Shown: positions 12,265 to 22,867 of the stretch, piece after piece | How the letters are laid out: every line of letters starts with the position of its first letter | Position numbering within the stretch: the first letter of the stretch is position 1 | Source of the DNA: Chlorella sorokiniana | Taxonomy: Eukaryota > Chlorophyta > Trebouxiophyceae > Chlorellales > Chlorellaceae | DNA length: 64,000 nt | Direction of reading: 5' to 3' | NCBI GenBank assembly: GCA_025917655.1 | Contig: CP084610.1 | Coordinates: 2,189,792-2,253,791 of the forward strand | The notes under the pieces: generated by a model | Told to the model about the DNA's origin: nothing | The model's database searches: none | The model's input: the letters and a program-made list of their open reading frames with translations, nothing else | Position numbers and translations under genes: made by a program

Positions 12265-14029
12265 ATGACGGGACCCGATCACCATTCGTTGGCCGGTGAG
12301 GCGCGAGGCGGCTGCGCCAGGGGCAGCATGCCTGCGGCGCCGCCGCCAGGCGGCAGCGTGACCTCGATCGTTGACGCTGTGGCCGGCATTGCGCTGTCTG
12401 AAGCCAGCAGCAGCGGCAGCCTGGAGCAGCAGCTGGCAGAGGAGGCGGCGGCGGCGGAGCGGCAGCAGAGCGCGCAGCCGCCAGCGGGCAGCCCCCAGGG
12501 CGGCGGCAGCTGCGGCGCGTGGCGCCCCACCCCGGCAGACGCTGCAGCCTGCGCCACGGCGCCGCTGCTGGTGGCGGCACACCCCGGGCTGCCATACCAG
12601 AAGATTCTGTCCGGAGATCCACGGAACCTGCCCGTCAATACTGGCAGGTGTGTTTTAACAGGAGTGAGGCGGCGGTTATACACGCGTGTTGGTATAGGCA
12701 CCTTCAACCCCTCGCATCACAACTCCCTCTCCGTTTGATCTTTGATTGTACCTTGGCCCTGCCGCAGTCCAGTCGAGTTTGAGACGCCGCTGTTTGCGGG
12801 CCGCGCCTGCCTCTGGGTGCGCGGCCTGCCCGGCGCGCCCCCGAGCTGTTTGAGGGGCGCCGCCGCCGCACGCTGGTCACCGTGCAGGGCTGCTTCCGGC
12901 GGACGCTGCCCCTGGATGACGTTGTCACCGGCCAGGAGTTTGGCCGGGTGGAGAACCTGCCCCCAGGCTGGCTGGTTGAGGGGGTGCTGCTCAAGGTGCG
13001 GCGGCGGCGGGTGACGGGATTATCACCGGCCGCATTCTGTTTGTTCAGGGAGGGAGCAACAGTAGCTTTGCGCGCTGGCGCCGCATTGCTGCTGACCGGC
13101 ACCCGGAAGCCTTTCGGGTGCATCCGACCCCCGGCTGCTCAGTCCACGTCCGGTTGCATCTGGCTGCCTCGCCGCAGGTGGCCCGTGCCCTCACCCCCAG
13201 CGCAACCATCGGCCCCGCATCCGCCCCGCACATGCTGATGCCCGTTGTGGCGGGCTGCCCCGAAATCTGCGCCTCCCGGCCCGGGAGGAGCCGCCAGTGT
13301 GGGGCCCCCGCGAGAGGACCTGCGCACCTGGGACGCAAGCTTGGCGACTCCAGAGGGTGGGCCGCTGCTGCCAGGGGCAGCAGACACGGCCCGACATTCT
13401 GCCTGGGTTTCGTTTCGTGAATTTTGCTGCTTCACGAGCTGCTGAGCTGCTGAGCTGCCCTACTGGCTCTGCCTGCCTGCAGGTGCCCCCTGCCCGCGCC
13501 CAAGCGCAAGGCGCTCTTCAGCCGCGCGCCCGCCCGCGCCGGCCGCACCTTCCCCACCAACCTCGTCTTCACCTTTTACTTCTACCAGCACGTTGTGGAT
13601 GCATCCACCTACCACTTGGACGTGCTGTACAGGTGCGTTGTACCGCAGTTGGGTGGTACGCAGGATGGACTCGATGTTCAAACCTTGGACATGCAGCCTT
13701 GCAGCAGCATGGCTGGCCTATGGCAGTGGTGTGTGCCAGTATGGCGACCGGGGATGCGTCATTGGGGTCTGGGATTGCAGCCCTGCCTGGCTCGTGCGAC
13801 CTGCGGGCACCTGGGCTGCTGTTGTGCACCGTCGCTGTGCGAGATGCCGCCCGAACCCAGCTGCAGGTTTGACTTGACCAAGTACCTGGCGGGCCAGCCG
13901 CTGCAGCTGATGATGCGGGACAGGCGATCGGGTGACTACCTGTACTGCCTGCACATGTGGCACGAGCGGCTGCTGCGCCGAGCGGAGGCAGCGGCGGCGG
14001 CGGATGCTCGTCGTGGCGCGAATGGGTGA
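12265..14029 (+). CDS. DUF1769 (PF08588, Duc1-like) domain protein, with an apparent frame break
   Basis: This family is best known from fungi, where a member (Duc1) has been linked to the cell membrane. The algal role is unknown. Exon 1 (12265-12647) codes an Ala/Gln-rich leader then LPYQKILSGDPRNLPVNTG. Exon 2 (12768-12995) carries the family signature PVEFETPLFAGRACLWVRGL, then ELFEGRRRR, VQGCFRRTLPLDDVVTGQEF and NLPPGWLVEGVLLK. Later exons give PKRKALFSRAPARAGRTFPT and FTFYFYQHVVDASTYHLDVL, and the last (13867-14029) gives RFDLTKYLAGQPLQLMMRD, DYLYCLHMWHERLL and TGA at 14027-14029. In exon 2 the frame changes by one base at the C5 run 12838-12842; a sixth C would restore A-P-P-E-L-F-E-G. 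Exons between 13000 and 13480 are not resolved. Confidence 0.75.
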
Positions 14030-15218
14030 GCAGCCCAGCGTCGGGGTGACTGCTTCTCTTTTTGCCCCCTACTGCTGCCATCAACATGAAAACGTTCTTG
14101 AACTTGCATTGCTTTCAACTTGCTCAATCTCTTTTGACTTCATTATTGGCTCACTGACTGGATATCAACCCGTCAGTGGCTTGCATGTGAGCTGCTGCCC
14201 TCTGACACCCTGCAGCAAATCAGCATGCCAAGCTGACCTGGACAATCATATAAATGTAAACTAGTAGTTTTAATTTGTGGATGGCTTCATTTGTGGATGG
14301 CTTCAAGGACCCAGTGTCCGCCACAGCCAGTCCCCAGCCAACAGGCTTCCTGCCTCCTGGAAAACCAAACTCGCTTTGCTGCGACTTGCTGAATCGGGAA
14401 CCGCTCATGGGCTGCTGCAGGACTTACATGCAGGCACAAGCAGCGCGTCTTGCAGCTACGCAGCAGGCAGCAACATACAAAAGCAAACAAACGTTTTGCA
14501 GGAGGTACGGCAGTGCGGCGCAGCAGCCTGCTGGCCTCATCTCTCGAAAAGCGATGGCACAGGTTGCGATAGGGTGGAAGCGGGGCAAGAGGACAAGCGT
14601 GGGATCAAATGCCAGTGGCGGCAAAGAATGCAACAGAGGGTGGAGCTGGTGCCCGGGGCACGGGTTTTGATAGGACAAGTCATCCATTCATAAAGGAGGA
14701 CGAATGGCGGGAGGAAAGCAACGGGCCGAGGAGCGTCGTTTCCACACGAACCTCCCGTGTTCAAAGACACAGGAAAGGAAGCATGCTGTGCAGCCCCGTC
14801 AGTGTGTAGCAGCAACAAAGTTGCGAGGGCCAGGGATCATATCAGCCGCAAGAAAAACTGGTGGCAGTGCAAGGGCGGCGGTCGGATAGTATGGATGGGG
14901 GTGCATGCGCACGTGCAAGGGCTGACCGGCAGAGGGTGCTAGAGAGCGAGCACGTGGCAGACTGCAGGAAAGCAAGCCGGCACAGACAGCCGTGGAAAAC
15001 ACGGCTCGTCACGGAGGAGTAGGCGGCTACTCAAGGGAACAGGTACAAGGGTTGCAGAGTGCAGGTGCAGCGAGCCGCCGTCGGCTGTGAGCAAAGGGCA
15101 TTGAGGAGTGGAACGCCGCCACAGTGGTGCCAATGAAAAAACCGATCCACGTCCTTCATGGGCCCGCCACCTGGCATGCGTGATGGTCAGCCGCGGCGCA
15201 AGCTAGCAACTTGGCGCC
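14030..15218. other. Convergent intergenic region, no supported gene
   Basis: This stretch separates the stops of the DUF1769 and thioredoxin genes. It is somewhat less GC-rich than the exons, and no ORF shows a recognisable motif. It is probably two 3' UTRs plus spacer. Confidence 0.5.
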
Positions 15219-16040
15219 TCACATGTGCTTCTCAATCAGCTCCCGCAGCTGCTCCGTCTTGGCCCCTGTCATCTTGTCCACCTGGTGGCCGTCCTTGTAC
15301 AGCAAGAACGTGGGGGCCACCTTGATGCCCAGCTGCACAGGGCACGCAAGAAGGGGCAGACCATTTAGAGCCCGCTACAGGCTGGACATCCGCATGCACA
15401 GCCAGCTAGAAAGAGGCGCGGGAAGGGGGTGGCGGTGCGCGCAGCGCGGAGACTGTTTGCACGCATCGAAGGCACCGGCAAAGGAGCTGGCAGCCTGCTC
15501 ACCGCGATGCCCAGCTCCTTGTTGTGCTTGTTGCAGTTAAACTTCACAATCTCCACCTTCTCCTCCAGCTCCTCCGCCCACTGCTGAAGCGTAGGCAGGA
15601 TCATCTTGCAGGGGCCGCACCTGCAAAGGAGTGAGGTGCGTGGGTTCGGTGCCATGGTGCAGCCAGCAGCAGCCTGCCAAGCAATCTCGCAAGGTGACGT
15701 GGTCTGTGGCGCGGTGTGTAAGCAGCCTGTCAGCCATACCGCAGATAAAAAAAGGCAGCAAGGAGGAGGGCAGAGCGGGCATTGCCACACGCAGGCAAAC
15801 GACACAGGTTCACGGCATGCACTTGCCAATCGGTGTAGCAGTCCACGACCACCAGCTTGCTGCCGGCATCCCGGATCACACTGTAGTAGTCCTCCTTGAC
15901 CACCTCCCGCAGCTGCTTGCCAGCCGCAGCAGCAGGGGAAATCGCTGTCTCCGCGGCCGCGCCAGCCGGCGTGGCGCTTGCTGCAGGCGCGGGCGCGAAG
16001 CGACGGTAGGTCTGCGTGCTGCAACTTTCGTCGCACCCAT
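15219..16040 (-). CDS. f-type thioredoxin, probably chloroplast
   Basis: Thioredoxin f passes electrons from ferredoxin-thioredoxin reductase to light-activated enzymes such as those of the Calvin cycle. The mature part reads GKQLREVVKEDYYSVIRDAG, then VVVDCYTDW, then across an intron CGPCKMILPTLQQWAEELEE with the WCGPCK active site, then VEIVKFNCNKHNKELGIA. The last exon gives LGIKVAPTFLLYKDGHQVDK and MTGAKTEQLRELIEKHM, with TGA at 15219-15221. VVPTF/VAPTF, CN-x-x-NK and MTGAK are typical of f-type. An Ala-rich leader suits a transit peptide. ATG at 16040 (MGATKVAARRPTVAS) is the best start but needs a one-base shift to join the mature frame, and more 5' exons up to about 16365 are possible. 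The active-site intron appears to be of the GC-AG type. Confidence 0.85.
15621..15826 (-). other. GC-AG intron splitting the thioredoxin active site
   Basis: On the minus strand the exon ends ...GATTG at 15827, followed by GCAAGT, the usual consensus for GC donors. The acceptor CAG ends at 15621 and the next exon begins GTGCGGCCCC. Only this join gives ...D-W-C-G-P-C-K. A GT donor three bases downstream would destroy the motif. Confidence 0.75.
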
Positions 16041-16672
16041 CACTTTGGGGGTGTATCTTCAGGTATGCAATCTCGGCAAACCAGCCCCCAAAGCTCGCGC
16101 AACAGCCTGCTCCCCACCTGTGGCTCCCGGGCGGCGAGTGGCTTCCAGTTTGGCGGCCAGGCCAGCCTTGAATTCAGCCATTTTGGCCAGCTCTGCCTCG
16201 CGAGACAGCCGCACAATTGCCGCGCGCCGGCCATGACCACTTGCGGTGGGATGGCAGAGCCTGCAGGCATTCGACAGCCGCCATATCGTTCCACAGGCAC
16301 GATACTAGCACCAGGTGGGTCACAGAGCTGCGTACCTGCTGGAGGGCCAACAGAGCGAGTGCCATGCTGCTGCGTGCTCGGGAGGGCAGCTGTGGGGGCC
16401 AAACTGACTGATCGGATCGCCGTTTGACTGCAGGACAGGAGCACGCTGCGGTGTGCGGGCTGCAGGAAATGAGATCAGGTGTGCCAAGTCATCCGCAATG
16501 GCAGGTGGCTGGCAGCATGCACGTGGGCTGACAACCTGCGACACGCCGTTGACGTCCTTGCCAAGCTGGTACAATATTCAGACCCCAAGGAGGCCCCTCT
16601 GGCTGCCTGCGTGGAGCTGGCTTCTCACCACAGGGGCGCCTTGTATGGCCTTCAACAAGTCGACAAGGGGAC
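16041..16672. other. Divergent intergenic region or extra 5' exons of thioredoxin
   Basis: On the minus strand 16100-16240 codes LSREAELAKMAEFKAGLAAK in one open frame that ends at a possible GTGGGG donor. It could be a 5' exon of the thioredoxin gene, but no join in phase was found. Another short ORF begins MALALLALQQ at 16365. The remainder should hold the promoters of the thioredoxin and ABC genes. Confidence 0.35.
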
Positions 16673-19600
16673 ATGATGCGATCCCGTCAATTGATCAACA
16701 CTTCAAATGCGTGCCCAGCTGCACCAGGGCGCGCCAGGCCCAGCCTCTGGCGCCCTGCCGTTCCGCTGGCGGCAGCGGCAGCTGGACGCACCAGCTTCCC
16801 CTGCCTGCTAAGCGCATGGGCAACAGCACGTAGCAGGAACCACACAGGCAGAAGGTTGCTGTTGCCAGCACGTCGTGCTGCCACGCCCGCGCGGTGTGCT
16901 GCCGCCGTTGCGCCCTTGCCTGAGCGTGTGCTGGGCGATGACGAGCCGGTGCTCGCCCGGACCCGGCTTACCGAGATCCAGCGCCGCTGCCCTCGCCGCC
17001 CACCTCCGCCACAATCAGCCAGGTGCGTCTCCGCAGGCGAGCCGCATGTTCCCATGCTGGCCTGCTTGCAACGTTCTACACCAGGCACCCTGTGGAGCGG
17101 CTGGCAGCCGCCATCGAGCTTGCACCAAGAACCAGCACCCACCAGCTGCCTGCGCCTGCCCTCTGTGTGCCCTGCCGACAGGTGTTGCTGTACCTGCTGC
17201 GCCTGGCATTCGGGAGGCGGGGCTGACGTGGCGCCTGCTGGGCGCGCTGGCCCTGCTCGCAATGTGAGCTGTGCTCTGCCGCGCTGCTGCGCTCGGATGC
17301 TCTCCCCAAGTTTGCCGGTTCTGCAGAGCAGGATTGACACATCACTGCTGGTCTGCTCTGTCTGCGACTTCCTCCGAATGGCTTGAACCCCTGGCTTGCC
17401 GACACCTCCCCATGTGCAGCTCCAAATCTGCCGGCCTGGCTGCCCCCTTTTACTTTAAGCGGGCGGTGGATGCGCTGGGCGGCGGCGCGGCGGGGGCTGC
17501 GGGGGCGGCGGGGGCCACCGCTGCCGGGCTGCTGCTGGCGGGGCGTGCCGCGCGGTCAGCGGCGTTGCCAAGGAGATGCAGGGACCCATGTTTGCGCCTG
17601 TCGCCCAGGCAAGTGTTGGTTTGTTGTTGGCTGGCTGGCAGCTGCGGTGCCAGCGGATGACTAGGCTGTGTTCACCCCACCTGAGGTTCTCGGGCAGGTG
17701 GCTGTCCGCACGCCACGCCCTCTGCGTGCGCCTGCTGCGCTGGGCGTGGCAACAGCGCCGTGCTGTGCGCGCTGCGCTGTGCAGGATGCGGGCAGGCGCG
17801 TGTCTTTCTACTCCTTTGCCCATGTGCTGGGCCTGGACCTGGCCTTCCACCTCAACAGGAAGACGGGTGGGCTGGGGGGCAGCTGCTGCACAGCTTGCAG
17901 CTTGCACGCGTCGCCGTCGTCCGAAAGCAGGGCAGGCGCCGACGCCAGTGCAAGCTGCAGAGATGGCCCCGCAGCGACGGGCTGCCCGCCGCAGTGGATG
18001 GCACCACTGGCGGCCATGACGGTCCGACTGCACTGCCGTACCGCAGGGTCTCTGTCTCGCATGCTGGAGCGCGGCGCGCGCAGCGTGGCCATGATCTTTC
18101 GCGCTATCGTCTTCACCTTCCTGCCCACCGCCGTGGAATTGGCGGGTGCGGCGGCGCTGCTCCCTGCTTTCTGCCACCATCGGCTTGTGCTTGAATGCAT
18201 CGACAAGGGTTTGACCTGATTGCCGACGTTGAGCTGACGGGGCGGCCGTCCTGCTGGCTGGCCGCCTGCTCTGTGCACCTGACACCGCGGCACAGCAGGC
18301 CTGCTCCTGGTTCGCCTTCCTCCCTGTATCACCCCCGTCCCAAGCACCTGCGTCGGACGCTGACCACTGTCCCTGGGCCTGCCCACCTTTCCCATCCTCT
18401 TCCACACCAGGAACCCCGAACCAACCTCCCACCTCCCCACCCCCTGAATGCAGCCGTGTGCGTGATCCTGGCGCGCGCTTTCCCACCCCGCGTCTCCGCC
18501 CTCGTGCTGGCCACCTTTGCCGCCTACGCCGCCTGGACTGTGGCGCTGACGCGCGTCGCAGCTGGCATCCGCCGGAGGGTGAAGGACCTGGACAACGAGA
18601 TCACGGGTGGGATGCGGGGGGTGGGGGGAGCGGGGCTGTTGGGATGCTTGGGTTCTAAGCTGCGGGCGCCCAGTGCAGCGCAAGTCCGATCATTGGGGCT
18701 GCAAGAGGGCATGCACCGCAGGGCCGCACTGGGTCTGAGACAGCCTGGTCTGCAACAGTCTGCCGTGCAACTGTCGTTCATCCCGGTACCTGCCAACCTC
18801 GTGCTCACCATGTTTTCCGCCTTCACCGCAGGCAAGGCCGTGGATGCCTTCCTCAATTTTGAGACGGTCAAGCTGTTTGGTACGGCGCTACTGGAGGTAC
18901 GGCAATACGACGCCTCCCTCGTGGCCTACCAGGTGCGGGACGGGCGGCAACACACTGCATGTAGCGACGCAGCGTCAGAAGGGCGCGGTGCAGCGCGGCG
19001 ATGTTGCCGCGGTCATATTTTGAGCGACCTTGCTTGCTGTTGTGATTGGGGTGCTGGGTGCATGCAGCAGAGCAGTGCCACCGGTGTGAAACATGCCTGG
19101 CAGCACAACACTGCTGCGGTGTGCCCTTGCTTGTTTGGTAACTTCACTGGTTTGCCACCCTGCGCGGTCACCCTTTCCTCTTCCACGCAGCGGTCGGTGG
19201 TGCGGCTGGATCTGGCAGCAGCAGCCCTCAATGCGGGCCAGGCCCTGATCCTGGCTGCCGGTATGACGGGCGCCATGCTGGCAGCGGCGGCGACCCCGCC
19301 CGCGTCTGCGGCGGCGGGCGCGGCGGCTGCCGCGGCGACGGGCATCACTGCTGGCGACTTGGTCATGGTCCAGGGCCTGCTGGTGCAGCTCTGGGCGCCC
19401 CTGCAGTTCCTGGTGAGCTGTCTGCGCCCCAGCAGCGCAGCCCGCCGCCGTTTCAGCCCTCGCCAGCCAGCCAAAGTCTGCTGACGCAGGTCTTGACGCG
19501 GGAGCTGCTGGCACCTTTGCCTTGGAAGCCAGCCGGCTGCTCCTGTTCGGGTGTATTGCAGACCGTAACTGTGACCAAAATGGGGCCCCATTGATCCTGC

Positions 19601-22461
19601 CCACCCCCCCCACCCCCGGGCGACTGCTCACCCCCCCGACTCATCGCAGGGCTGGTTTTACCGGGAGCTGCGGCAGAGCCTTGTGGACATGGAGGACCTG
19701 CTGGGCCTGCTGCGCACGCCGCCCGCGCTGAGAGACGGCGACAAGGAGCTCCCCGCACATGCACCGGGTCCTTCCAGCAGCAGTAGCAGCAGCCAAGTGG
19801 AAGGGGAGCGGCGGGCCAGCCACGCCGCCGCCGCCAGCTCCAATGGCGGCGAGACCGCCCAGACCAGCGGCAGTGCCAGTGCGAGAGGTGCGGTCCCCAG
19901 CGGCAGCAGCAGCAGTGGCAGCTCGTCCCTTGAGCAGCAGCAGCACGGCGGCGGCAGCAGCAGCGGGCTGCGGCTGGAGCTGCGGGATGTGACCTTCAGT
20001 TACGACGGCGGGGGCCCGCGGGACGGGCGGCGCCGCGTGCTGCGGGGGTGTCACTGGTGGCGGAGCCGGGAGAGAGCATCGCGGTAGTGGGTGAGCTGCG
20101 GCTGCACACAGGAGCGGCGGCGGCCTCTGCCAACCCCACACGTCGATGAGGCAGCCCTGGGCCCGTCTGCCGGGCGTGTCCGCAGCCTGCTATGTGCCGC
20201 TGCGTGTGCTGCATGGTGGCAGTCTGGGCTGCCTGGCCTGCCGCTCCAATACAGCCTCTCTCCGCTACATCTGCTGCGGCCTGCGACCTGCTCTTGCGCC
20301 GCACTGCAGGTCCCAGCGGCGGCGGCAAGTCGACCCTGCTGCGCCTACTGGTCCGGCTGTACGATGTTGAAGGCGGACAAGGTTTGGCCATCTGCTGCAT
20401 TCACAGCCCCCGCGGCTGCTGTGCTTGCTCGCGGGGTTGCAGACCTTGTGACAGGATGCACCTGTAGTGGCAGCAAAGCACTGGGTGCCTTAGGGGTCAG
20501 GGTGTGCCTGCTTGCTTCCCTCCAACGCTCTCTTGCTTCTGTCGCCTCTTAACACCCCCCCATCTGACAGTGCTGCTCAATGGGGTGGATGTGCGGGAGC
20601 TGCGCCAGGAGAGCCTGCGGGGGCAGTGGCAGTGGTGCCGCAGGTGGGGCCACTCTGGGTGGGCGGGGGCCCTGAGAAGGGAGCGTCTCACGCCGACTGC
20701 CGACTGTTCTGGCGTGCTGGTGGAAGCAGTCAGTGCCTGCCAGAGAGTGGTCGAATGTCCAGAGGCAGCCTCATCCACCAGCCCCGCCCACCGGGCACTT
20801 TGCACTTAACACACCCATGCAACCACCCCCTGCATCTCGATGCGCTTGCGCCGCACACACATATACACAGTCCAACCCCCACACTCACACACACACACAC
20901 ACATGACTGCACTCCAACCCCATACTTCGTCAGGACACCGTGCTGTTCAACGAATCCATCCTGCACAACGTCGCCTACGGGCGCCCGGGGCACCCTGGAG
21001 CGAGGTGGCGGCGGCGGCTGCCGCTGCCCAGCTGGACGCCGCTGTGGGGCGCATGCCGCAGGTGACTGGGGGCTGGGAGGTGCGAGTCAGGTGGATTTTT
21101 GTGGTCTGGAGAGGCAGACACGCAGTCAGGTCTGGTCTGGGTGGTTCTGCTCCGCTGCAACGGTTGCCGTCTCCTGCCGCTTCTTGCCGTGCAGGGCTGG
21201 CACACAGCGGTGGGCGAGCGGGGCCTGAAGCTCAGCGGCGGCGAGAAGCAGCGCGTGGCAATTGCACGGGCATTCCTGCGGTGCGGCGCCGCGCCGCGAT
21301 GCATCCTGCCGCAGTTACACGCTGCGCCACCCGCAAACGCCGCTGCTGCTGCCGGCTGCTGCTGATGCCACCTCCTGTCTACTGACGCTTTGCACCCACA
21401 CCTTGGCGCATGGGCGTGGCTTGGTCCCACATTGTTGCTGGGTTCCGCCCCACCCCAATCTTTGCATCCAACCCCGCCCATCCCCTCACCTAGCCACCCA
21501 TCTGCACTCCCTGCACTCCCCCACCGCGCAGCCGCCCCCGCCTGCTGATCTGTGATGAGGCCACCTCGGCCCTGGACACCGCCACGGAGCGCGGCATCCA
21601 GGCCTCGCTCAAGGCGCTGGCGGCGGGGCGCACCGCGGTGTTTGTGGCGCACAGGCTGTCCACGGTGCAGGTGCGTCGGGCGGCGGTCTTGTTTGCGTGC
21701 CCTGGGCCTGTACTGCAAGGAGGCAGAGGAAGGACGGGCGGCCGCCCGGGGGGCGGGGTGCTTCAAAAACATTCGCAAGTGCAGCAAGGTGCAAATTCTA
21801 AGCTGGAGAGCATGGGTCTTTACGGAGCAGGCTCGGCCCGTTGGAACCCCCCCCCCCCCACCCCCACTCATCCCCCACCTCGCCCCCGGCCCTTTGACTC
21901 TCCCGCAGGGCTGCGACCGCATCTACGTGCTGGCAGACGGTCTCGTGGCGGAGCAGGGCACTCACGCGCAGCTGATGGCTGGTGGGCAAGCTGCACAAGT
22001 GGCGCCGCTGGCCCGCTGCCGGCGCGCTGCCTCACACCCCGCAACTTTTACAGCGAGCTCCGGCTGAGACTGCTGCTGTGCATGCATCGCGTACAGCAGC
22101 TGGTGGAGAGAAGGCAGGGCTGCTGCGTCGTTTGCGACTCCCCTCGTGCCCACTGCACTTTCTTTTCCATGCTGCAGCCCGGGGCATCTATTTCGACATG
22201 TGGCAGATGCAGCGCGCACAGCAGGCGCTGGAGAGCCACTTGCGGCATGACGACAACGCCGCAGGAGGCGGAAATGGGGGCAGCAGTTTTGCCGAGCACG
22301 ACGGCGGCACCGATGCTGAGGCGGCAGGATTGCCGGCGCGACAGCAGCGGACATCTGCCGATGCTGCTGATGGCGGCAGCGGCAGCGACAGCGACGACGA
22401 GGAGGGCGACCAGGCTGCGGCGGAGTTGGCTGCTGCAGATCTGCGTCGGCGCAGGAATTGA
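16673..22461 (+). CDS. ABCB half-transporter, ATM/HMT type (probably mitochondrial)
   Basis: Family members export glutathione-linked sulfur or metal compounds from mitochondria or into vacuoles. The first exon gives an Arg/Ala-rich leader like a mitochondrial presequence. Membrane-domain pieces follow: [59 protein letters not shown] and [20 protein letters not shown], the last typical of this subfamily. The ATPase part has [27 protein letters not shown] (Walker A, near 20310), [34 protein letters not shown] (signature, 21228-21280), [12 protein letters not shown] (Walker B and D-loop, about 21542) and [11 protein letters not shown] (H-loop). The C-terminus is [17 protein letters not shown] plus an acidic tail, with TGA at 22459-22461. 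One added base is needed at 20044-20048, 20619-20623 and 20981-20990. The start is uncertain (ATG 16673 or 16676). ATM (ABCB7/ATM3) and HMT1 (ABCB6) cannot be separated here. Confidence 0.88.
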
Positions 22462-22867
22462 TGCAGCGCGTTTGTCAAATTTCAGCCAATAACTGCAACA
22501 TTTTTGCCTTGTGCCGTCTCTTGCATTCTGGTTGACTTTGCCGTGCTTGTTGTTGTGAGCTTGCCTTCGCAATGTTCCGCTGCAGTTCAAGCCTTACAAA
22601 GTTTTCGAAGCTCCTCCTTTTCTGCCTCACGGATGCTGATCTCTGCTGCTGCTGTCATCAGTGGGCTGCATGTAAATGGTCTTGGACAGCATCGCGATGC
22701 AGCGGCTGTCCCGTCAGCGACAGCGCTGCAACTGTGACAACTGCCTTTGCAGCCATCAAGTCAAGCACCAGGCCTTACGGATCGCATGAGAGTTCTTCGC
22801 ATAGTTGTTGCTTAGCTTCGTGGCCGTCGGAGAAGCTGTTTACTTGCTATTGTTTTCTCAAGCCGGG
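22462..22867. other. Intergenic region between two + genes
   Basis: No coding segment is supported. It should include the ABC gene 3' UTR and the promoter of the folate carrier gene. Confidence 0.5.

Noticed and set aside
20044-20048. Programmed ribosomal frameshifting as the cause of frame changes
   Set aside because: There are too many sites in unrelated genes, no shared slippery heptamer or downstream pseudoknot was seen, and G/C-run length error explains them more simply.
19641-20141. Minus-strand ORF of 166 residues opposite the ABC transporter
   Set aside because: It is low-complexity Ala/Pro sequence antisense to a Ser/Gly-rich linker and the start of the ATPase domain.
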